Positions 9,883-18,516 of a stretch of DNA of 45,743 nucleotides are shown here, one piece after another. Both the position numbers and the translations under genes were made by a program. The DNA comes from Sphingomonas bacterium (lineage in GTDB: Bacteria; Pseudomonadota; Alphaproteobacteria; Sphingomonadales; Sphingomonadaceae): contig NZ_JAQGKZ010000074.1 of the NCBI RefSeq assembly GCF_028289855.1, positions 1 through 45,743 of the forward strand, given 5' to 3'. How positions within the stretch are numbered: position 1 is the first letter of the stretch; the number at the start of each line of letters is the position of its first letter. A model generated the notes under the pieces. It ran no database searches. It worked only from the letters and a program-made list of their open reading frames with translations, and had not been told where the DNA came from.

Positions 9883-11817
9883 CTACGACGGATTATATTT
9901 GGTCAGGAACGCTTCGAGTTCCTGCAGGAATTGCAGCCGGTCGGCCTCGCGCGTGAAATGATGGTCGCCCAGCGGCTGTTCGACGTAGCGATAGACGGCC
10001 TTCACCGCCTTCAGCCGCTCGACCATCTCGCGCGATTGCCTGACCGGCACGGTCTGGTCGGCCTTGCCGTGCATGATCAGGATCGGGGTCGAGAAGTCGC
10101 TCGCATAGTTGATCGGCGAGACCGCTTTCAGGTCGGGCGCCTGGAGCCGCAGATAATCCTTGGATCGTCCGCCGTTGAGGAACGACGAATCGTACCGCAC
10201 CATCGCGGTCATGTCCGACACGCCAGCATAGGAGACCGCGCAGCGATACACCCCCTTGTCGCGTTGCGCCGCGCGGAACGCGGCATAGCCGCCATACGAC
10301 GCGCCGACGATGCACACGCGTGCCGGGTCGACGATGCCCTGCTTCGCCGCCCAGCCGACCGCGTCGGTCAGGTCGTCCTGCATCTTGAGGCCCCATTGCC
10401 CTTCGCCGAGCTTGCCGAACTTGGTGCCGAACCCCGACGATCCGCGATAATTGGGCTGGAGCACGGCATAGCCGCGGCTGGCCAGGAACTGAACCCACCA
10501 GTCCCATTCCTCGTCGTCGCGCGCGAACGGGCCGCCGTGCGGCATCAGGATCAGCGGCAGGCTCTTGGCCTCGCGTCCCATGGGCAAGGTAAGCACGCCC
10601 GACATTTCGGTCCCATCGCGCGCGGTATACGTGATCGTCTTGACCGCAGCGTAGCGCTTCAGACCCAGATCGGCGTTCTGTGTGGCGAACAGCGACATGC
10701 GCCCATCGGCGGGGCGATAGATGTAATAGCCGCCCGGGCTGTCCGCCGCGCCGACATGGACGATCAGCACCGACAGATCCTTGCTCCACGACACGATATC
10801 GGGCCAGCGGTCGCCGATCGCCTTGTCGAGCTCGTCCTGGACCTGCGCGAGCTTCGGGTCGGTCCATTTGGTCCGCGACCGCGTGTCGGTATAGGTATAG
10901 CCGAGCAATCCAGTGCCCGCCGGGTCGGTGATCGCGCCGCCGATATCATAGCCCGGCGACCCGAACATCCTGGCGCCGACCTTCATCGCGTCGAGGTCGA
11001 AATCATAGACCGCGTCGTATCCGTCGGTGTCGTCGATCGCGATCGCCTTGCCCGATTGCGGCAGGATCAGCGCGGGGAGCGTCGCGAGCGAATCGCCCTT
11101 GCGCGCCCGCGCGATGGTGCGGAACGACGAATTCGCGTCGCCGCGATACAGCGCGCGATAGGACCGGCTCGAATCGTCATATGCGATGCCGAGCCGGACC
11201 ACGCCCGCGGTGTCGGCATACCAGTCCATCACGCCCGCCGACGGCCCCTGTACGCGCACGCTCTTGCCGGTCGATACGTCCCAGTCGCGGATTTCGGGCC
11301 AGAAAGCGACATTGTCAGAATAGATCGAACCCTGTGCGGCGATCAGCACATGCGGCCGGCCGTCGCGCGCGACCCACAGGACATCGTCGGCGTTCTGCCC
11401 GGTGTCGGGGGTCGCCAGCGCGTTGATCTTGGCGCCATCGGCGCTGACCCCGAACGTGCGGCGCACGTACCAGCTATCGCCCTCGACCGGCTGCGTGTTG
11501 CCCGCGGTGACGACCAGCCATTGGTCATTGACCCACGACCAGCTGTTGAGCTCGAAATTGCCGGGATCGATCAGCGCGGTCTTGCTCATGTCGCCGATCG
11601 TGATGATCGCGAGCCGCGATTTGCCCTGAACCGCGACGCGGGTCGCGACGCGGGTGCCGTCGGGCGACAGTTTCGGGCCTTCGAGGAAGGGCAGTTTCGC
11701 AAACGCCGTTATCGGCGGGGGAGCGGTGCGCGCCGCGGCCGGCTTCGCGTCCTGCGCGGCGGCGGTGATGGCAATCGGCAACAGCGCGACGACGACCGCC
11801 GCAATAAGGCTACGCAT
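9883..11817 (-). CDS. S9 family (prolyl oligopeptidase-type) peptidase, copy A
   Basis: A 644-residue exported serine peptidase. The N-terminus is a signal peptide (MRSLIAAVVVALLPIAITA) followed by a Pro/Ala-rich stretch and a beta-propeller region with repeated segments such as PKLSPDGTRVATR. The C-terminal alpha/beta-hydrolase domain has the nucleophile in GASYGGYA (Ser507), the acid in HGKADQTVP (Asp587) and the base in GDHHFTR (His619 or 620). HGGPFARDD forms the oxyanion region. Such enzymes cleave oligopeptides in the periplasm, often dipeptidyl or acylaminoacyl types; the exact specificity cannot be read. It lies 110 bases downstream of a second S9 gene of the same layout and strand, an apparent old tandem duplication. 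Confidence 0.92.
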   Translation of the reverse strand: MRSLIAAVVVALLPIAITAAAQDAKPAAARTAPPPITAFAKLPFLEGPKLSPDGTRVATRVAVQGKSRLAIITIGDMSKTALIDPGNFELNSWSWVNDQWLVVTAGNTQPVEGDSWYVRRTFGVSADGAKINALATPDTGQNADDVLWVARDGRPHVLIAAQGSIYSDNVAFWPEIRDWDVSTGKSVRVQGPSAGVMDWYADTAGVVRLGIAYDDSSRSYRALYRGDANSSFRTIARARKGDSLATLPALILPQSGKAIAIDDTDGYDAVYDFDLDAMKVGARMFGSPGYDIGGAITDPAGTGLLGYTYTDTRSRTKWTDPKLAQVQDELDKAIGDRWPDIVSWSKDLSVLIVHVGAADSPGGYYIYRPADGRMSLFATQNADLGLKRYAAVKTITYTARDGTEMSGVLTLPMGREAKSLPLILMPHGGPFARDDEEWDWWVQFLASRGYAVLQPNYRGSSGFGTKFGKLGEGQWGLKMQDDLTDAVGWAAKQGIVDPARVCIVGASYGGYAAFRAAQRDKGVYRCAVSYAGVSDMTAMVRYDSSFLNGGRSKDYLRLQAPDLKAVSPINYASDFSTPILIMHGKADQTVPVRQSREMVERLKAVKAVYRYVEQPLGDHHFTREADRLQFLQELEAFLTKYNPS

Positions 11818-11927
11818 GAACAGACCCCCCGTTACGCATCAACCTAGCGCGAGGGACGGACGAAGCAAGCACCCAACGGAGGCTTTATGCCCCAAAGGCA
11901 ATGCGATAGGCCGAACGGCGGATTGGC

Positions 11928-13940
11928 TCAGGCCGGATTGAAGCGGGTCAGGAACTTGGTCACTTCCTGCATCAGCTGGACGCGATCGGCCTCGCGCAGC
12001 AGATTGTGCGTGTTGAGCGGCTGTTCGAGATAGAAGAAGTCCTTGCCTTCGACTTTGCCAACCCTCTTGAACCGGGCGACCAGATCACGTGCCTGCGATG
12101 GCGGGACGCGAACGTCTTTCGCGCCCTGCACGATCAGGATCGGTATAGTGTATTTTTCCGGGTGCAGGCCGGGCGACGCATCGACCAAATCGCCGCTGGC
12201 GGTGCCCATACCCATCTTCGCGCCATAGCGGCCAAGATAGCCCTTGTCGTATCGCATCATGGCCGGGAGATCGTGGACGCCGGCGCCCGAGATCGCGCAG
12301 CGATATTTGTCGCCGTCGCGCTCCGCCGCGCGGCTGGCGGCGTAACCGCCGTACGACCAGCCGAACATGCACACGCGCTTGGGATCGACAATGCCCTGGC
12401 CGGCGAGCCACGGGATCGCGTCATTCAAATCGTCCTGCATGCGATAGCCCCACGCTTTTTCGGACGCTTTTTCCCAATCGCTGCCGTAACCGGTCGAGCC
12501 GCGATAATTGGGCTGGATCACGACATAGCCCAGCTCGGCAAGCGATTGCGCCCAGCCATAGGCATCCCAATCCATATCGTCGCGCGCCCATGGGCCACCA
12601 TGCGGCAGCACGACGAGCGGCAGGTTATTTTCCCCGGCGCGGTGTCTCGGCATCGTCAGGATCGCCTCGATCGACTTGCCGTCGGACGCCGGATAGCGGA
12701 CCGCCGACACCGGGTTGAGCATCGCGTTCTTCAGCGTTTCGTTGCCATAGGCGAAATGCCCGATGCCGCCTGATTTGGTGTCGAACACGTACCACGCTTC
12801 GGCTTGACCGGGCTTGGCGACGCGGAACAGGATCGTCTCGCGTGCGGCATCGGCGGTGGCGATCAGCACGTTGCCCTTGCCGTACGATTCCTCGAGGACC
12901 TGCTGGATTTCCTTCATCCGCGCATCGAAATAGGCCCAGTGCGTGCGGTCGCTGGTATAGACGACGCCGAGCAGCGCGCTGCGATCCGACGTCAGCGCGG
13001 CATCGTCCACGTCGTAGCCGGGCGTACCGAACACCTTCTTTCCCAGCTTCATGGTCGTCAAATCATATTCGAACAGTGCGCGATAGCCGTCTTGGCGGCC
13101 AAAGGCATAGGCTTTCGTCCCCCCCGACAAAAACAGCGACGGCATGGAGATATCGGCATACCGGTCGGGGATGCCGTCATAGATTTTCTTGACCAGCTTA
13201 TCGGCACTGGGCCGGTAAAACACCTGGACGCGGCCGGTATCGGCGTCGCCCGACGTGCCGAGCCGCACGACACCGTCCGAATCGGCCGTCCAGCTGGTCA
13301 CACCCGAATTCTGCGCCTTGACCTTGACGTATTTGCCGGTGTCGAGATCGATATCGATCACCTCCGGATTCCGGATCATTTCGGTGTCCGATGTCCGCGC
13401 ATAGCGCGGATCGTACGGAACGCGCTGCAACAGCATGTGCGGCCTGCCCGACACCGACGACCACAGTTCGCGGGTCGGGCCAAACGCCACATCCCAACCC
13501 ATCGGGACGATGGTTTTGGTCGCGCTATTGTACGCCGCGTAGCGGATGTTATCGAACCAGTCGCCGTAGAAATTGTCGCGGGACGAGAACGCGATCACCA
13601 GATGATCGGAATCGGCCCAATGGTATCCGACAATCTGGCGAGCGCCCTGTTTATTGGTCGCTGCCTCTTCATTGCGCGCGACGATAACCGTTTTGCCATC
13701 GGCCGGATGGACGGGGACGATCGCCAGCATCTGCCCGCCATTCGCGCGAATGCGCGTCGCGACCCACTTGCCGTCGGGGCTGAGCCGCGGCTGGCTGATC
13801 ATCGGGAATTGAGCGAAAATCTCGATCGGAACTGGCTTGCTCGCCCAATCGGAAGCAGCGGGCTGTTCCGCCTCTCCTCCCCCTGCGGTCGCCAGAAGCG
13901 TTGCGCCGGCCAGCGCCATCAACCAAAACCGTAACGTCAT
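11928..13940 (-). CDS. S9 family peptidase, copy B
   Basis: A 670-residue relative of the gene downstream. It has an N-terminal hydrophobic signal (MTLRFWLMALAGATLLATAG), a propeller region (PRLSPDGKWVATRIR, SGVTSWTADSDGVVRLG) and a C-terminal hydrolase domain with nucleophile GWSYGGYA (Ser529), acid QGAKDVRVP (Asp609) and base in LNTHNLLRE (His645). The base motif departs from the GDHHF of copy A. Shared segments such as QPNYRGS, KMQDDL/RMQDDL and AVRYDS/MRYDKG show common descent, but the two are strongly diverged. A lipid-attachment Cys is not present, so it is probably soluble in the periplasm. Specificity is unknown. Confidence 0.91.
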   Translation of the reverse strand: MTLRFWLMALAGATLLATAGGGEAEQPAASDWASKPVPIEIFAQFPMISQPRLSPDGKWVATRIRANGGQMLAIVPVHPADGKTVIVARNEEAATNKQGARQIVGYHWADSDHLVIAFSSRDNFYGDWFDNIRYAAYNSATKTIVPMGWDVAFGPTRELWSSVSGRPHMLLQRVPYDPRYARTSDTEMIRNPEVIDIDLDTGKYVKVKAQNSGVTSWTADSDGVVRLGTSGDADTGRVQVFYRPSADKLVKKIYDGIPDRYADISMPSLFLSGGTKAYAFGRQDGYRALFEYDLTTMKLGKKVFGTPGYDVDDAALTSDRSALLGVVYTSDRTHWAYFDARMKEIQQVLEESYGKGNVLIATADAARETILFRVAKPGQAEAWYVFDTKSGGIGHFAYGNETLKNAMLNPVSAVRYPASDGKSIEAILTMPRHRAGENNLPLVVLPHGGPWARDDMDWDAYGWAQSLAELGYVVIQPNYRGSTGYGSDWEKASEKAWGYRMQDDLNDAIPWLAGQGIVDPKRVCMFGWSYGGYAASRAAERDGDKYRCAISGAGVHDLPAMMRYDKGYLGRYGAKMGMGTASGDLVDASPGLHPEKYTIPILIVQGAKDVRVPPSQARDLVARFKRVGKVEGKDFFYLEQPLNTHNLLREADRVQLMQEVTKFLTRFNPA

Positions 13941-13998
13941 CGTCCGCCCCCAAACGGTTATCTGACCAGTCTATCGCGGGCGGCGGTCAGGGCAAAGG

Positions 13999-14031
13999 AA
14001 AACCCCGCCCGGCGACGAGCCGGACGGGGCT
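13999..14031 (-). terminator. Intrinsic terminator of hppA
   Basis: CCCCGCCCGGC at 14003-14013 pairs with GCCGGACGGGG at 14019-14029 around a five-base loop (one mismatch). Read on the minus strand, four T follow the stem (the A run at 13999-14002). It sits about 28 bases past the hppA stop codon. Confidence 0.75.
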
Positions 14032-14056
14032 TTCCCACCACAGTCGATATTCTGTG

Positions 14057-16171
14057 TCAGCCGGCGGCGTGCTGCGCCGCCAGCGCCGCGAGCAACAGCA
14101 GCGCGACGATGTTGGTGATCTTGATCATCGGGTTGACCGCGGGACCCGCCGTATCCTTGTACGGATCGCCCACGGTGTCGCCGGTGACCGCGGCCTTGTG
14201 CGCCTCGGATCCCTTGCCGCCGTAATTGCCGTCCTCGATATACTTCTTGGCATTGTCCCATGCGCCGCCGCCCGAGGTCATCGAGATGGCGACGAACAGG
14301 CCCGAGACGATCACGCCGAGCAGCATCGCGCCCAAGGTCGCGAAGCCTTCGTCACGCCCGGCGACCGCCTGGATGATGAAGAACACCGCGACGGGGCTGA
14401 GCACGGGGAGCAGCGACGGCACGATCATTTCCTTGATCGCCGCCTTGGTCACGATGTCGACCGTGCGCGCATAGTTCGGGCGGCTGGTGCCGGCCATGAT
14501 GCCGGGATCGTCGCGGAACTGCGCGCGGACGTCCTCGACCACCGATCCCGCCGCCCGGCCGACCGCGGTCATGCCGAACGCGCCGAACAAATAAGGCAGG
14601 AGCGCGCCGAGCAGCAGCCCGACGATGACGTATGGATTGCTCAGCGAGAAATCGACCACGCCGATCCCGAGCTCGGTCGCATAGCGCGTGAGGTCGGTGG
14701 TGTAGGCGCCGAACAGCACGAGTGCCGCCAGCGCCGCCGAGCCGATCGCATAGCCTTTGGTCACCGCCTTGGTGGTGTTGCCGACCGCGTCGAGCGCGTC
14801 GGTGCGGTGGCGGACGTCGTCGGGCAGGCCCGCCATTTCGGCGATGCCGCCGGCGTTGTCGGTGACCGGGCCGTAGGCGTCGAGCGCGACCACCATGCCG
14901 GCCAGCGCAAGCAGCGAGGTCGCGGCGAACGCCACGCCGATGATGCCCGCGAGCTGGAACGTCGCGATCACCGCGATGACGATCACGAGCGTCGGCAACG
15001 CGGTCGATTCGAGGCTGATCGCCAGCCCCTGGATGACGTTGGTGCCGTGCCCGGTGGTCGACGCCTTGGCGATCGACTTGACCGGGCGATAGTTGGTGCC
15101 GGTGTAATATTCGGTGATCCACACCAGCAGCCCGGTGACGACCAGACCGATCATCATGCACCAGAACAATTTGGCGCCGGTGAAGGTCTTGGCGGTGGTC
15201 ACGATCGGCGCGGCCATGTCGCCGAGCACATATTGCGTGGCGAAGAAGATCGCCGGGACCGACAGAATGACGGTGGTCCAGAACCCCTTGTACATCGCGC
15301 CCATGATGTTCTGGCTCTTGCCGAGACGGACCATGTAGGTGCCGATGATCGAGGTGACGATGCACACGCCGCCGACGATCAGCGGCAGCGTCATCAGCTG
15401 GAGCAGGTTGCTGGCGTCGGGCAGCAGCAACGCGATCGACACCATCGTCAGGCCGATCGTCACGACATAGGTTTCGAACAGATCGGCCGCCATGCCGGCG
15501 CAGTCGCCGACATTGTCGCCGACGTTGTCGGCGATGGTCGCGGGGTTGCGGGGGTCGTCCTCGGGAATGCCCGCCTCGACCTTGCCGACCAGGTCGGCGC
15601 CGACGTCGGCCGCCTTGGTGAAGATGCCGCCGCCGAGACGCGCGAAGATCGAAATGAGCGATGCGCCGAATGCCAGCGCGGTCAGCGCGGCGACGATCTG
15701 GTGGTCGCCGGGAGCGAGGCCTTTATGGCCGACGAGATACCAGAAGATGCCCGAGATCGAGAGCAGGCCAAGCCCCGCCACCAGCATGCCGGTGATCGCG
15801 CCCGAGCGGAACGCGAGCGTCAGGCCACCTTGAAGTGAAGTGCGCGCGGCCTCGGCGGTGCGCACGTTGGCGCGGACCGAGATGTTCATGCCGATATAGC
15901 CGGCAATGCCCGACAGGATTGCACCGATCAGGAACGACACGGTCGACAACGCGCCGAGCGTGAAGAACACGACGGCCGCGACGACGACGCCGACGATCGC
16001 GATGGTGGTGTATTGCCGGCCCAGATAGGCCTTGGCGCCTTCCTGAATGGCGGACGCGATGTCCTGCATCTTTTCGTTGCCGGCGGGTGCGCGAAGCACT
16101 TGCTGGCTGGTGATGATGCCATAGAGTACGGCGATCAGGCCGCAGACGATGGCCGCATACACGATCGTCAT
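14057..16171 (-). CDS. hppA: Membrane-bound proton-translocating pyrophosphatase
   Basis: A 704-residue integral membrane pump with about 16 hydrophobic segments. It couples hydrolysis of pyrophosphate to proton export across the inner membrane. The substrate-binding signature is intact: [20 protein letters not shown], then [20 protein letters not shown]. In the stretch [12 protein letters not shown] the residue after GNTT is Lys with Thr three places later. In this family a Lys there (Ala in the other class) marks the K+-independent type, so this should be a K+-independent H+-PPase. It is the last gene of the minus-strand set running from hisG, with a 103-base gap to thiL that contains a possible promoter, and it is followed by a good terminator. 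Confidence 0.96.
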   Translation of the reverse strand: MTIVYAAIVCGLIAVLYGIITSQQVLRAPAGNEKMQDIASAIQEGAKAYLGRQYTTIAIVGVVVAAVVFFTLGALSTVSFLIGAILSGIAGYIGMNISVRANVRTAEAARTSLQGGLTLAFRSGAITGMLVAGLGLLSISGIFWYLVGHKGLAPGDHQIVAALTALAFGASLISIFARLGGGIFTKAADVGADLVGKVEAGIPEDDPRNPATIADNVGDNVGDCAGMAADLFETYVVTIGLTMVSIALLLPDASNLLQLMTLPLIVGGVCIVTSIIGTYMVRLGKSQNIMGAMYKGFWTTVILSVPAIFFATQYVLGDMAAPIVTTAKTFTGAKLFWCMMIGLVVTGLLVWITEYYTGTNYRPVKSIAKASTTGHGTNVIQGLAISLESTALPTLVIVIAVIATFQLAGIIGVAFAATSLLALAGMVVALDAYGPVTDNAGGIAEMAGLPDDVRHRTDALDAVGNTTKAVTKGYAIGSAALAALVLFGAYTTDLTRYATELGIGVVDFSLSNPYVIVGLLLGALLPYLFGAFGMTAVGRAAGSVVEDVRAQFRDDPGIMAGTSRPNYARTVDIVTKAAIKEMIVPSLLPVLSPVAVFFIIQAVAGRDEGFATLGAMLLGVIVSGLFVAISMTSGGGAWDNAKKYIEDGNYGGKGSEAHKAAVTGDTVGDPYKDTAGPAVNPMIKITNIVALLLLAALAAQHAAG

Positions 16172-16236
16172 TATTTCTTCCCCTGCATATTTATTGCCCG
16201 GACTTGCCGCCCGTGCGCTTCCCTAGGTGGCGCTTG

Positions 16237-16265
16237 CCTATAAAGACGCGGGCGCGGCGCGCAAG
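16237..16265 (-). promoter_or_regulatory. Candidate internal promoter for hppA
   Basis: On the minus strand CTTGCG (16260-16265) and TATAGG (16237-16242) are 17 bases apart in the thiL-hppA gap, predicting a start near 16230 and a leader of about 60 bases. This would let hppA be expressed apart from the his-nusB-thiL genes. Confidence 0.35.
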
Positions 16266-16274
16266 CGCCTCACA

Positions 16275-17168
16275 TCAGTGCTGAAAGCCCAGTCTGGACG
16301 GCAGGTCGATCGAACGGCCATTGTCGGTCAGCGTCAAACCACTGCCCTCGGCGAACGACCCGACCCGCGTCACCGGGACCGGAGACGCGAAGTCGGCGGG
16401 AGCGGCGAACAACAATTGATAGTCGTCGCCGGCGGTCGCCGCCTCGATCCGCGCCCATCGGTCCTCGCCGACATAGGCGCGATAGCTGGCGGACAGCGGG
16501 ATTTCGGCGACGTCGATCGAGACCGCAAGCGCGCTCGCCAGCGCCATGCGCTGGGCGTCGATCAGCAGCCCGTCGGATACGTCCATCATTGCGTGGACGA
16601 GAGGCGCAAGCGCGCGACCCTCAGCGACTAGCGGCGTCGGCCGGCGATACGCGGCGAGCAAATCGGCGGGGCCGTCGATCCCGCGCGCGATCTTCAGCCC
16701 AGCCCCGGCGTCGCCGATCGTGCCGGTCACCCACAAGCCATCGCCGACCTTGGCGCCCGACCGCGCGACGGCGCCCGCGTCGCTGCCGATCGCGGTCAGC
16801 GACAATACGCGCAGCGCGCGCACCGGCAGCGAGACGGTGTCGCCGCCGAGTAGCGCGCAACCGTAAGCGGTCAGTGCTTCGCCGAACCCCTTGAGAAACG
16901 CCCGATCCCACTCATCGTCGCCGCAGGGATGGTTGAGCAGGACGGCTTGCGGAACGGCGCCTTTGGCGGCGAGATCGGACAAGTTCACCGCAACCAGCTT
17001 CCACGCCACGTCTTCGGGGGAATCGTCGGACAGGAAATGGACGCTTTCGACGATCGTGTCGGTGGTGATCGTCAGCCCGGCGAGGCTGGCGGTGTCGTCG
17101 GTTAGTCCGTCCGCGCCCGGATGGAGCGGCAGCGCGCGCAGCGCGGCGATGAATTCGGCTTCGGTCAT
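16275..17168 (-). CDS. thiL: Thiamine-monophosphate kinase
   Basis: A 297-residue enzyme that phosphorylates thiamine monophosphate to the active cofactor thiamine pyrophosphate. Visible family landmarks are LTDDTASLAG and TTDTIVESVHFL in the N-terminal metal and ATP site, AVNLSDLAAKGAVPQAVLL, LLGGDTVSLP, MMDVSDGLLID and TAGDDYQLLFAAP. It is slightly short for the family (usually 310-330) but no motif is missing. Its ATG overlaps the stop of the upstream cupin gene by four bases (17165-17168). No TPP riboswitch is possible directly upstream because that sequence is coding. Confidence 0.94.
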   Translation of the reverse strand: MTEAEFIAALRALPLHPGADGLTDDTASLAGLTITTDTIVESVHFLSDDSPEDVAWKLVAVNLSDLAAKGAVPQAVLLNHPCGDDEWDRAFLKGFGEALTAYGCALLGGDTVSLPVRALRVLSLTAIGSDAGAVARSGAKVGDGLWVTGTIGDAGAGLKIARGIDGPADLLAAYRRPTPLVAEGRALAPLVHAMMDVSDGLLIDAQRMALASALAVSIDVAEIPLSASYRAYVGEDRWARIEAATAGDDYQLLFAAPADFASPVPVTRVGSFAEGSGLTLTDNGRSIDLPSRLGFQH

Positions 17169-18013
17169 GCCGACCGGCGGGCGGCTCGTTTCACCCCGGC
17201 CGCGCGGATCGCCTCCAGTGTACGGTCGCGGTTGCCGTCACCCGGTGCGTTGTCGAGCCGCGCCTTGAGCAAAGCCGCCAGCCGCCAGTCGCGTGGGCCG
17301 TCGCTCCGGACGATGTCATCGACGAGCGCATCGGTCGGGCCAAGCCCGATCGACACCGACGCCGCATCGTCGAGATAGGTGACCGCGTGCCACCAGAACG
17401 GTGGCTGAATCAGCATCTCGCCGGGGCCGATGATGCAATGGTACCCGCCATGGTCGGCGACCATCGTCGCCCAGTCGTCAACGCTGAACGCGCGCAGGTC
17501 ACGGCGCGCGAAGTTGCCGCGCGGATCGAGCTGCTCGGCGGCAGGTAACGGCAGGAATGCGAAATGCTTGCGGCCGAACAGCGCAACCTGGAACAGCCAG
17601 TGGCTGCTCCAGTCGAAGTGCATGTCGGTGAACGAGCCCCGGCGACCCGCGAACAAGCGCGCCTCGCGGATCGGCAACAGCGTCGCGGGCAATGCCAGGC
17701 GGTCGAGCAGCGTCTGCGGCACCGGCGCCTCGGTCATCAGCTCCAGCGCGCTGCCGCTATCCGCCGCGGGCCGGGGCGCGGCGAGGTAGGCGCCGAGCGT
17801 CGCGGGGCGCGGGTTTGACCCCATCGTGCGGCCGGCGAGCAGATCGTCGAGGTAGTTGTTGACCACCGGAAAGCGCTGGGCGTGAAGGTCCGCGAGGAAA
17901 TCGGCATCGGTCACCGTCGCCTGGTCGGCGCCCGTGACCAATGTCGGGCGATCGAGCGCGGCCAGCCCGTGCTGTTGCAGTTCGCTGAAATCGATCGTGG
18001 GCAGTGCGGTCAT
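17165..18013 (-). CDS. Cupin-like (JmjC-type) Fe(II)/2-oxoglutarate oxygenase
   Basis: A 282-residue protein of the cupin-8/JmjC-like group. The metal triad is visible: DMHFDW gives His132 and Asp134, and QPPFWWHAV gives His209. Segments LFGRKHFAFLP and IIGPGEMLIQPP frame the barrel. Members hydroxylate proteins (for example ribosomal proteins or transcription factors) or small molecules; the target here cannot be told. It lies 27 bases downstream of nusB and is translationally coupled to thiL by a four-base overlap, so it is expressed with antitermination and cofactor genes. A substrate in translation or transcription would be a reasonable guess from context, no more. Confidence 0.82.
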   Translation of the reverse strand: MTALPTIDFSELQQHGLAALDRPTLVTGADQATVTDADFLADLHAQRFPVVNNYLDDLLAGRTMGSNPRPATLGAYLAAPRPAADSGSALELMTEAPVPQTLLDRLALPATLLPIREARLFAGRRGSFTDMHFDWSSHWLFQVALFGRKHFAFLPLPAAEQLDPRGNFARRDLRAFSVDDWATMVADHGGYHCIIGPGEMLIQPPFWWHAVTYLDDAASVSIGLGPTDALVDDIVRSDGPRDWRLAALLKARLDNAPGDGNRDRTLEAIRAAGVKRAARRSA

Positions 18014-18040
18014 CGCTCGATCCTAGCACCGGGCGCGGGG

Positions 18041-18499
18041 CTAGGCGCGCACTTCCTTTGCCACGGCGTCGAGGATGCCGTTGACGAACCCCGCCTCGCG
18101 GCGGTCGTAGAACGCCTTGGCGACATCGACATATTCGCTGATGATCGTGCCCGTCGCGGTGTCGGCGCGGGCGAGCAATTCGTAGGTCGCGGCGCGCAGC
18201 AGCGCCTTCATCGGCTTGTCGAGCCGCTCCAGGCTCCAGTCGTTGCTCAGCTTGGCGGCGACGAGCTTGTCGATTTCCTCTGACCGCGCCAGCGCGCCGG
18301 CGACGATATCGTCGAAATAATTCTCGTCGGCCTTGGCGTATTCAGCATCCTCGATCGTCGCGCCGAGCCGGTGCTGGTGGAATTCGTGGAGCAACGGCGC
18401 CAGCGCCATGCCCTCCATCTCATGCTGATAGAGCGCTTGCGTGGCGGCGAGGCGCGCGGCGGCGCGGGCTTTGGATCGGGCGGCGGTTCGGCGGGACAT
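18041..18499 (-). CDS. nusB: Transcription antitermination factor NusB
   Basis: A 152-residue all-helical RNA-binding protein. NusB with NusE (ribosomal protein S10) binds boxA RNA and promotes antitermination of rRNA operons. Recognisable parts are the basic N-terminus with ARLAATQALYQHEMEG, the EDAEYAKADENYFDDIVAG segment, ERLDKPMKALLRAATYELL and the C-terminal SEYVDVAKAFYDRREAGFVN with GILDAVAKEV. Start chosen at 18499 because it gives the normal family length and N-terminus; the same frame stays open far upstream, opposite the hisD frame, but shows no related protein. It begins 17 bases after hisD. Confidence 0.95.
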   Translation of the reverse strand: MSRRTAARSKARAAARLAATQALYQHEMEGMALAPLLHEFHQHRLGATIEDAEYAKADENYFDDIVAGALARSEEIDKLVAAKLSNDWSLERLDKPMKALLRAATYELLARADTATGTIISEYVDVAKAFYDRREAGFVNGILDAVAKEVRA

Positions 18500-18516
18500 G
18501 GTCGCGCGCCTATCGG

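Noticed and set aside
9754..11847. Long plus-strand frame opposite the S9 peptidase copy A and pyrE
   Set aside because: Antisense to two well-supported genes; composition typical of a third-position GC shadow.
13901..15838. Long open frame on the plus strand opposite hppA and the S9 gene start
   Set aside because: It lies antisense to a clearly conserved pump, is full of Asp/Arg/His runs typical of shadow frames in GC-rich DNA, and shows no known motif.
16169..16274. TPP riboswitch linked to thiL
   Set aside because: The sequence upstream of thiL is the cupin coding region, and the gap downstream of thiL lacks the conserved TPP-binding core.
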